Shown here one piece after another: positions 51,530 through 57,341 of a stretch of DNA of 57,341 bases. Source of the DNA: Pseudomonadota bacterium (GTDB lineage: Bacteria; Pseudomonadota; Gammaproteobacteria; Burkholderiales; Rhodocyclaceae); the NCBI GenBank assembly GCA_021849505.1, contig JAJZSW010000005.1, positions 1 through 57,341 on the forward strand, in the 5' to 3' direction. The position numbers were made by a program, and so were the translations under genes. A model generated the notes under the pieces. That model saw nothing but the letters and a program-made list of their open reading frames with translations, was not told the origin of the DNA and ran no database searches. Numbering within the stretch: position 1 is the stretch's first letter; the number at the start of each line of letters is the position of its first letter.

Positions 51530-52519
51530 TCAGTTCGCCGGCGCCGCGCTGCCCTGCAACAGCAGGCGGCTCAAGGTTTCGGCCAGTCGTTGCGCCTCGA
51601 ATTTCGACACGTATTCGTCGACCCCGACGGACCTGCCCAGCTGCTGGTTCGAGGTCGAGGACAAGGACGAGTGCATGACCACGGGAATGCCGGCGAAACG
51701 GGAGTCCGACTTGATGTTCTTGGTGAGGATGTAGCCGTCCATTTCGGGCATCTCGACATCGGTGAGCACCAGTTGCACCAGTTCCTTGACCGGGCGCCCG
51801 GTCGCATCCGCGTAGTTGGCGATCTTCAGCAGTTCCTGCCAGGCCTGCAAGCCGTTCATCGCCATCACGCCGCGGATGCCGAGCGCATTCAGCGTCCGCT
51901 CGATCTGCCCGCGCGCCACCGACGAGTCGTCGGCATAGACGATCGACAGGTCTTGCCGCTCGAGCGGCCGGATCTGGCTGTAAACCATGTCGTCTTCGTA
52001 CTTGGCGGTTTCCGAGAGAATCCGCTCGACGTCGAGCAGCATCACCAGCCGGCCATCCGCCAGCTCGGTGACCGCGGTCACCAAGCCACCCATGTTGGCG
52101 GTCAGCATCTCGGGGGGCACGCGCATTTTCGCCCAGTCGAGGCGCAGGATGGTATCGACGGATTCCACCAGGAAACCCTGGGTATGCCCGTTGTACTCGG
52201 TCACGATCATGATCTCGCGCGGGGTTTCGACCTGCATACCGATGAACTCGGAAAGATCGACGACCGGGACCAGCACGCCGCGCAGCGACACCATGCCCTT
52301 GACGGCGGACGGCATGTCGGGCGCCGCCGTGATCTGTGGCGTGCGCATCACCTCGCGCACCTTGAACACGTTGATGCCGAAGGTTTCCGTACGGCCGGTA
52401 CGCAGGTCGTTCCCCAGCGAAAACAGGAGGATCTCCAGCTTGTTGGTGCCGGCGAGACGGGTGCGGGCATCGATATTCTTCAGCAGTTCGGACATTGCGC
52501 AACCTCGCAGCGGGAACAA
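51530..52519 (-). CDS. cheV: chemotaxis coupling protein CheV (upstream copy)
   Basis: Paralogue of the following gene: 329 residues, CheW domain (LEILLFSLGNDLRTGRTETF; GMVSLRGVLVPVVDLSEFIG) and receiver (LVLTDVEMPEMDGYILTKNI). The CheW parts differ more than the receiver parts, suggesting different receptor partners but a shared phospho-input. There is no separate cheW in the window, so the two CheV proteins may serve as the couplers here. Confidence 0.95.
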   Translation of the reverse strand: MFPLRGCAMSELLKNIDARTRLAGTNKLEILLFSLGNDLRTGRTETFGINVFKVREVMRTPQITAAPDMPSAVKGMVSLRGVLVPVVDLSEFIGMQVETPREIMIVTEYNGHTQGFLVESVDTILRLDWAKMRVPPEMLTANMGGLVTAVTELADGRLVMLLDVERILSETAKYEDDMVYSQIRPLERQDLSIVYADDSSVARGQIERTLNALGIRGVMAMNGLQAWQELLKIANYADATGRPVKELVQLVLTDVEMPEMDGYILTKNIKSDSRFAGIPVVMHSSLSSTSNQQLGRSVGVDEYVSKFEAQRLAETLSRLLLQGSAAPAN

Positions 52520-52606
52520 AACGGATATGTCATCGAGTTTAGCGACCGGCTTTCGACGCCTTGGCTTGGATAACAGGGCCTTTCGGCGGGAATATTACGC
52601 GATTCT

Positions 52607-53833
52607 TCAATGCACGTCGCGGAAGCGCCGCAGGGTGGTCTCGAGCTCGGCAGCCAACTCTTCGAGCTGGCGTACCCGCTCCGCCACCTGGCCGGCGCGC
52701 GCATCGCCCGCGGCGGAAAGCGCGGCAATCCGCTCGACGTTGGCAGCGATGTCGGCGCTGGCGCGGTTCTGGTCATCCACAGCGGCATTGATGCGCCCCA
52801 TGCCAGCGGTCGTCGCGCCGACCGAGCAGTTGGTTTCCCCCAGCGCTTCGGCCACTGTCTCGAGATACTCCTGGGAAGTGGCGAGCGATTCCAGGCCCTT
52901 TTCAAGGGTCGTCCTGACCTTGGCGGCCAGCTGTTCGAGGTTGCGCGTCACGCCGTCGATCTCGCTCGCCGTGGTGGCCGACTTTTCAGCGAGCTTGCGC
53001 ACCTCGTCGGCCACCACCGCAAAGCCGCGGCCCTGCTCGCCGGCGCGCGCCGCCTCGATGGCGGCGTTCAGCGCCAGCAGGTTGGTCTGGTCGGCGATGT
53101 CGCGCACTTCGCGCGTCATGCCGGTAATCGAGGAGGCGCTGCTGATGAATTCGCGCGCGGTGTCGGTCATTGCGCTGACCGCGCTCTCGGCCTGGGTCAG
53201 TTCGCCGATCATGTGCGACAGGCTCTCGTTGCCCTTCTGGGTGCACTCGAGGCTCGTCGCGGCGAGCCGGTCGACTTCGGCCGTCTGGGCGGCGATATCC
53301 CCGATGCCCCCGGTCAGCTGGGAAACCGCGCCGCTGGCCACCTGGGCGGCGGAATTCTGTTCACTCGCCCCCGCCTGCATGCTCCGCGTGATGCCTTGAA
53401 ATTCTTGCGCCGTGGCATGCAGCCGGGCGGCGGTGGCGGTCAGTTGCCCCGCCAGTTCGCTCAGGTTGGCGCGCATGCCGGCGATGGCCGCCAGCAGACT
53501 GTGGTCGTCGCCCGCCTTCAGCTCGATGGGCACGCCCAGATCGCCACCGGCGATGCGCTTGACGACATCCGCCACGTACTGGGGTTCGCCGCCGAGCAGG
53601 CCGAGCAGGATGCGCGCCAGCTGAACGAAAGCGGTGAGGCCGATCACCGAGGCAAGGAGGGCCACACCGATCATCCAGTTGCGCCCCTCGCCGGCCTGGA
53701 CGAGCAGCTTCGGATCGAGCTGCCCGGCCGCATCCGCGAGGCGCAGGTACATCACGAAGGCAAAGCCGTTGGCGACGAGCGTCACCACGGCCAGGATGGC
53801 GAGTACCCAGTAAATGCGTTGCCGCAGTGTCAT
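52607..53833 (-). CDS. methyl-accepting chemotaxis-like receptor without a ligand domain
   Basis: 408 residues from the ATG at 53833. Membrane helix 1 ([20 protein letters not shown]), only about 30 residues outside, membrane helix 2 ([20 protein letters not shown]), a HAMP domain ([20 protein letters not shown]) and a signalling domain with the conserved tip ([38 protein letters not shown]). No periplasmic sensor domain and no C-terminal CheR-tethering peptide (ends RRFRDVH). It may sense membrane or cytoplasmic state. A STAS-domain gene is directly upstream. Confidence 0.9.
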   Translation of the reverse strand: MTLRQRIYWVLAILAVVTLVANGFAFVMYLRLADAAGQLDPKLLVQAGEGRNWMIGVALLASVIGLTAFVQLARILLGLLGGEPQYVADVVKRIAGGDLGVPIELKAGDDHSLLAAIAGMRANLSELAGQLTATAARLHATAQEFQGITRSMQAGASEQNSAAQVASGAVSQLTGGIGDIAAQTAEVDRLAATSLECTQKGNESLSHMIGELTQAESAVSAMTDTAREFISSASSITGMTREVRDIADQTNLLALNAAIEAARAGEQGRGFAVVADEVRKLAEKSATTASEIDGVTRNLEQLAAKVRTTLEKGLESLATSQEYLETVAEALGETNCSVGATTAGMGRINAAVDDQNRASADIAANVERIAALSAAGDARAGQVAERVRQLEELAAELETTLRRFRDVH

Positions 53834-53889
53834 GTTGCTCTTCCTCCCTCGATCGAGTTGGCCTGCCGGACGATCCCGGACAAGCGTAT

Positions 53890-54192
53890 TCAGGCCAGCG
53901 GAAACAGCTTGCCGAAATTCGCGATGTCGATGACCTGCCTGACAGCGCCGCGCGGGTTCGCGAGCGCGACCGTCTTCCCGGCGCCCTTCGCCTTGTCGCG
54001 CAACATCAGCAGCATGCCGAGCGCGGAGCTGTCGAGATACTCGACGCCGGCGAGATCGACCCGGATATCCGGCGCGGCTTCCTGCAGGGCGCGCTCCACG
54101 GCATCGCGGAACTCCCGGTGCGTGTTGAAATCGAACCGCCCCTGCAGGACGATGACGGTATTGCCGTCGCGGCTGGTCACGTTGGTTTGCAT
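53890..54192 (-). CDS. STAS-domain protein (anti-sigma-antagonist-like)
   Basis: 100-residue single STAS domain: [20 protein letters not shown] and the phospho-site loop [20 protein letters not shown], with the conserved Ser. Such proteins bind a partner kinase or phosphatase; here the neighbours are cheB and a receptor lacking a sensor domain, so a link to chemoreceptor or motor control is possible but inferred. 56 bases separate it from the receptor gene. Confidence 0.9.
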   Translation of the reverse strand: MQTNVTSRDGNTVIVLQGRFDFNTHREFRDAVERALQEAAPDIRVDLAGVEYLDSSALGMLLMLRDKAKGAGKTVALANPRGAVRQVIDIANFGKLFPLA

Positions 54193-54246
54193 GCTTCCTT
54201 CCCCTTATCCCGAATGGCTCTTTTCTCTTCCAAAAGTATAACTGGA

Positions 54247-54270
54247 TGCCGGCCCGCCAGCGCCGACTTT
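54247..54270 (-). repeat. 24-bp interspersed repeat, copy 10 (at cheB stop)
   Basis: 23 of 24 on the minus strand; begins on the last base of the cheB stop codon (TGA followed by AAGTCGGCGC) and occupies the start of the cheB-STAS gap. Confidence 0.88.
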
Positions 54271-55319
54271 CATGGTTGGCGCAGGCGCGCCAGTATCCGC
54301 GCCGCAACATCGTTCAGGCTGGCCACCTCGGCGACGGCGCCGACCTGCGCCGCCTCGCGCGGCATCCCGTACACCACGCAGCTCTCCTGATCCTGGCCGA
54401 TGTTCCAAGCCCCGGCTTGGCGCATCGCCAGCATGCCCTGCGCGCCGTCCTTGCCCATGCCGGTCAGGATGACGCCGATGGCATGGCGGCCGGCTTCCCG
54501 CGCGACCGCATGGAACAGCACGTCGACCGACGGCCGATGGCGGTTCACCGGCTCGCTCCGCGCCAGTTCGGTCAGCCAGCCTGCCCCGCTCTTCCTGACC
54601 AGCAGGTGGGAATGCCCCGGCGCGAGATAGGCATGGCCCGGCTGGATGCGCTCGCCGCCTTTCGACTCGACGACGCGGATCGAGCCCAGGCTGTCGAGGC
54701 GCTTGGCGAAGGAAGGCGTGAAGGCTTCCGGCATGTGCTGCACGATCACGATGCCCGGCACTTCCGCCGGCAGGCGCGCGATCACTTCCTTGATCGCTTC
54801 GGTGCCGCCCGTCGATGCCCCGATGGCGATCAGCTTCTCGGCGAGCACCCGGCCCGGCACGCCGGCAGCCGCCTCGGGGCGCGCGGGCGCCGGTGTGGCT
54901 GCCACTTGCGGATGACGCAGATGGGCACTCTTGGCCGCGCGGATCTTCTCGCGGATCTCGTCGGCATAGCCTTGCAGCAGCGCGGCACTCTCGGCGCGGG
55001 GCTTGGCGATGAAGTCGACGGCACCCAGTTCAAGCGCACGCAGCGTGACTTCCGAGCCGCGCGCAGTCAACGCGGAAATCATCACCACCGGCATCGGCCG
55101 GAGCTTCATCAGCCGGCTCAGGAATTCGATGCCGTCCATCTTCGGCATCTCGACGTCGAGCGTCAGCACGTCCGGGTTGAGGGCCTTGATCATCTCGCGC
55201 GCGGCGAGCGGATCAGGCGCGCTGCCGACGACTTCGAGATCGGGCGCGCCGCCGATGATCTCGGTGAGCAGGCTGCGCATCAGCGCGGAGTCGTCGATGA
55301 TCAGAACCTTGATGGCCAC
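54270..55319 (-). CDS. cheB: receptor methylesterase/deamidase CheB
   Basis: Resets receptors by removing methyl groups. 349 residues: receiver domain with D55 ([12 protein letters not shown]), linker rich in Ala/Pro, and catalytic domain with the Ser-His-Asp set ([44 protein letters not shown]). Eight bases after cheD. Confidence 0.97.
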   Translation of the reverse strand: MAIKVLIIDDSALMRSLLTEIIGGAPDLEVVGSAPDPLAAREMIKALNPDVLTLDVEMPKMDGIEFLSRLMKLRPMPVVMISALTARGSEVTLRALELGAVDFIAKPRAESAALLQGYADEIREKIRAAKSAHLRHPQVAATPAPARPEAAAGVPGRVLAEKLIAIGASTGGTEAIKEVIARLPAEVPGIVIVQHMPEAFTPSFAKRLDSLGSIRVVESKGGERIQPGHAYLAPGHSHLLVRKSGAGWLTELARSEPVNRHRPSVDVLFHAVAREAGRHAIGVILTGMGKDGAQGMLAMRQAGAWNIGQDQESCVVYGMPREAAQVGAVAEVASLNDVAARILARLRQP

Positions 55320-55327
55320 GGGTTTCC

Positions 55328-55936
55328 TCAGAACAGTTCGATTTCGCCGGCAACCGGCGCTTCGGCGAGGCGCGCCGCGTACTCCTTCTCGCGGCGGATC
55401 AGGGTGTCGTTATGCATGCGCAACAGCTTCTTCACCAGCACGCGGCCGGTCTCCGGAAAAAAGTACACCTTGCGCGGATAGCTGTCGAGCAGGTCTTCCG
55501 CAGCGGTCGGGATCCCCTCGGTCCTGAGAAACGTCCTCACGAAACGGGCGTTGCGTTCGCCCACCTGGGAGCTGGAGAGCGTCGCCATGACGCGCCCCCC
55601 GCCGAACACCTTGGCTTCGAGATTGTTGCGGCGCGCGCCCATCTTGAGCAGGTGGTTGATGAGGATTTCCATCGCGTAGGTGCCGTAGCGCGCCGAGGCC
55701 GACAGCGCGCTGGCTTCGCCGGCGTCGGCGAGCATGAAGTGGTTCATGCCGCCGATGCCCTTCTCGCGGTCGCGGATGCAGGCCGAGACGCAGGAGCCGA
55801 GCACCGTCACCATCAGCACGTTGGTCGCCGTGACGAAATATTCGCCAGGCAACACCTTGACCGCCTCCGCCGCGAACTTGCGGTCGAAATAGCGGTTGCT
55901 TGCCAGGTGCTCGACGAAGCCGGCTTCCTGGTTCAC
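55328..55936 (-). CDS. cheD: chemoreceptor deamidase CheD
   Basis: Deamidates Gln residues of receptors. 202 residues from a GTG at 55936; catalytic Cys and His are present ([23 protein letters not shown]), with the CheD core ([36 protein letters not shown]). The start overlaps the cheR stop by four bases (GTGA). Confidence 0.94.
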   Translation of the reverse strand: MNQEAGFVEHLASNRYFDRKFAAEAVKVLPGEYFVTATNVLMVTVLGSCVSACIRDREKGIGGMNHFMLADAGEASALSASARYGTYAMEILINHLLKMGARRNNLEAKVFGGGRVMATLSSSQVGERNARFVRTFLRTEGIPTAAEDLLDSYPRKVYFFPETGRVLVKKLLRMHNDTLIRREKEYAARLAEAPVAGEIELF

Positions 55937-56874
55937 GCCCGCCCTCCGCGGCGATCGGCGCGCTCGTACACCGTGCGCCCCAGCGAGCGGAACAGGTCGG
56001 CGGCATGGAGGAAGCTTTCCGAATGCCCGGCATACAGCAGTCCGTCGGCATGCAGCAGCGGCACGAATTTCCTGAGTATCTGGTACTGCGTCGGCTTGTC
56101 GAAATAGATCATGACGTTGCGGCAGAACAATGCGTCGAGCGGACCCTTCACCGTCGGCCAGCTGGCATCGAGCAGGTTGACGCGGCTGTAGGTGATCAGT
56201 TTCTGCAGTTCGGGACGCACGCGCACGTGGCCGGCCTGCGTGCCGGTGCCCTTGAGGAAAAACTTGTGCAGTCGCTCGGGATGCAGCCGCTCGACGCGTT
56301 CGAGCGGATAGACGCCGCGCTCGGCCGTCTTCAGTACGTTGGTGTCGATGTCGCTGGCGTGTATCTGGACCGGGGGCGTCAGGCTCTCGAAGGCCTCGCA
56401 GGCGGTGATGGCCAGCGTGTAGGGCTCCTCGCCGGTCGAGGCGGCGGAACACCAGATGCGGAGCGGGCGGTGGCTCAGTCCGATCAGCTGTTTTTTCAGC
56501 AGGTCGAAATGATGCGCTTCGCGGAAGAACGAGGTGAGGTTGGTCGTCAGCGAGTTGACGAAGGTTTCCCATTCCTGCGCGTCGCCCCGCTCGAGATGTG
56601 CCAGGTACTGGTCGAAGCTGTTCATGCCCAGCGCCCGCAGCCGCCGCGCCAGCCGCGAGTAGACCATGTCCTGCTTGATCGGCGCGAGCGTGATGCCGGC
56701 ATGCTTGTAGATGAGCTGCCGCACGCGCTCGAAATCGGCCTGCGTGAAATGGAACTCGCGCTGCGGCAGCAGGCGGTCGGCTGCGCCAATGGCCTTCACG
56801 GTCTGCGCCAGCAGACCGGATGCCGTATTGCCGGCGCCGACTTTGGGGGGCGGGGCGATCAAAACTCCTCCCAT
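55933..56874 (-). CDS. cheR: chemoreceptor methyltransferase CheR
   Basis: Methylates receptor Glu residues with S-adenosylmethionine. 313 residues: N-terminal helical domain (FERVRQLIYKHAGITLAPIK), then the methyltransferase domain (RIWCSAASTGEEPYTLAITA; LDALFCRNVMIYFD). The first 25 residues are an extension carrying a divergent 24-bp repeat (PKVGAGNTA). The ATG at 56874 overlaps the receptor gene by 16 bases; the GGAGGAG just after it could instead serve a TTG at 56862. Confidence 0.95.
   Translation of the reverse strand: MGGVLIAPPPKVGAGNTASGLLAQTVKAIGAADRLLPQREFHFTQADFERVRQLIYKHAGITLAPIKQDMVYSRLARRLRALGMNSFDQYLAHLERGDAQEWETFVNSLTTNLTSFFREAHHFDLLKKQLIGLSHRPLRIWCSAASTGEEPYTLAITACEAFESLTPPVQIHASDIDTNVLKTAERGVYPLERVERLHPERLHKFFLKGTGTQAGHVRVRPELQKLITYSRVNLLDASWPTVKGPLDALFCRNVMIYFDKPTQYQILRKFVPLLHADGLLYAGHSESFLHAADLFRSLGRTVYERADRRGGRA
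56821..56844 (-). repeat. 24-bp interspersed repeat, copy 11 (in cheR)
   Basis: 20 of 24 on the minus strand. Read in frame as Lys-Val-Gly-Ala-Gly-Asn-Thr-Ala near the CheR N-terminus, the same frame as copy 3. Confidence 0.75.
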
Positions 56875-57341
56875 TCGTCTTCTTCGTTAACCAGGTGCGG
56901 CGGGGCGACCTTCCTGCCGGGGGCGGGCAGTTTGACGCCCGGCCGGCTGGCGGCCAGCCGCCGGGGCGTCGCGTCGCGTAGCGCCGGCCCGGGCAGGTTC
57001 GCCGCGCCGGCCTCGAGCTTGAACATGCCGACCGCCTGCACCAGGCCGTGCGCCTGCTCCTCGAGCGATTCGGCCGCCGCCGCGGCCTGCTCGACCAGCG
57101 CGGCATTCTGCTGGGTCACCTCGTCCATCTGCGAGACGGCCTGCGTCACCTGCTCGATGCCGCCGCTCTGTTCGCGGCTGGCATTGCTGATATCCACGAC
57201 CAGCCGCGCGACCTGCTGGAAACTGGTGACGACCTCGTCCATCGTCGTGCCGGCTTCATTGACGAGTTGGGCACCACCTTCGACCTTGTCGACGGATTCG
57301 GCGATCAGCGCCTTGATTTCCTTGGCCGCCGTCGCGCTGCG
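56859..57341 (-). CDS. methyl-accepting chemotaxis protein, C-terminal part (5' end outside window)
   Basis: Open to the right edge of the window; 160 residues visible. Signalling-domain helices (ATAAKEIKALIAESVDKVEG; VSQMDEVTQQNAALVEQAAA AAESLEEQA) then a Pro/Arg-rich flexible tail ending EEDEWEEF. The terminal xWxxF pentapeptide is the docking site for CheR and CheB in Tar/Tsr-type receptors, and cheR, cheD and cheB follow, so this receptor is likely the main adaptation substrate. Confidence 0.93.
   Translation of the reverse strand, partial: RSATAAKEIKALIAESVDKVEGGAQLVNEAGTTMDEVVTSFQQVARLVVDISNASREQSGGIEQVTQAVSQMDEVTQQNAALVEQAAAAAESLEEQAHGLVQAVGMFKLEAGAANLPGPALRDATPRRLAASRPGVKLPAPGRKVAPPHLVNEEDEWEEF

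Noticed and set aside
52749-52775. GTCGGCGCTGGCG inside the receptor gene, resembling the core of the 24-bp repeat
   Set aside because: It encodes the ASADIAAN segment found generally in receptor signalling domains, and similarity ends after 13 bases; chance or protein constraint explains it.

Overview
The window is a GC-rich, almost gap-free polar-flagellum and chemotaxis locus from a betaproteobacterium. The FlrB/FlrC-sigma-54 hierarchy, FlhF, MotC/MotD, split fliA and che blocks and an MSHA-type pilus tail suggest a Rhodocyclales-like organism; this placement is inferred from gene content only. It runs from a flagellin 3' end at the left edge to a chemoreceptor 3' end at the right edge. 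I see no rRNA, tRNA, CRISPR array or insertion sequence, and no gene-free stretch above about 210 bases.

Layout. 1-2179: flagellin end, a terminator, then two toxin-antitoxin pairs. 2180-6681 (+): fliD, fliS, fliT, a second FliK-like gene, a stand-alone FlhB C-terminal-domain gene and ycgR. 6689-7402: a DUF433/DUF5615 toxin-antitoxin cassette bounded by two copies of the last 23 bp of fliE. 7376-10046 (-): fliE, flrC, flrB. 10203-21075 (+): fliFGHIJKLMNOPQR. 21076-32389 (-): a lipoprotein gene, then flgL, flgK and flgJ back to flgB. 32592-34040 (+): flgA, flgM, flgN. 34055-41466 (-): motD, motC, fliA, a tiny FlhG relative, flhF, flhA, flhB. 41577-47255 (-): mshQ-mshC-mshD-mshO-mshP, minor pilins and a large adhesin-like protein. 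47332-57341 (-): cheA, cheZ, cheY, two cheV genes, a receptor, a STAS protein, cheB, cheD, cheR and a receptor tail.

How it works together. FlrB phosphorylates FlrC, which should activate sigma-54 promoters; good GG-N10-GC promoters precede fliD, fliE, fliF, fliK, flgK and flgB. A 15-bp palindrome (CGGCAA-N3-TTGCCG) recurs at four flagellar promoter or start regions and is the best candidate FlrC operator. Basal body, hook and export genes follow; FlgM/FliA form the late checkpoint; MotC/MotD and the Che proteins drive and steer the motor; YcgR couples it to cyclic-di-GMP.

Most unusual: (1) a 24-bp interspersed repeat with eleven good copies (at least 20/24 by eye) and three decayed ones, seven of them translated in frame inside FliK-like, FlrC, FliO, FlgJ, FlhF, CheA and CheR proteins, and several others starting on a stop codon; (2) an FlhG-like protein of only about 87 residues lacking the whole ATPase core; (3) a toxin-antitoxin cassette inserted at the fliE 3' end with a regenerated gene end; (4) the CGGCAA-N3-TTGCCG operator family; (5) an MSHA pilus-tip operon embedded between flhB and cheA.
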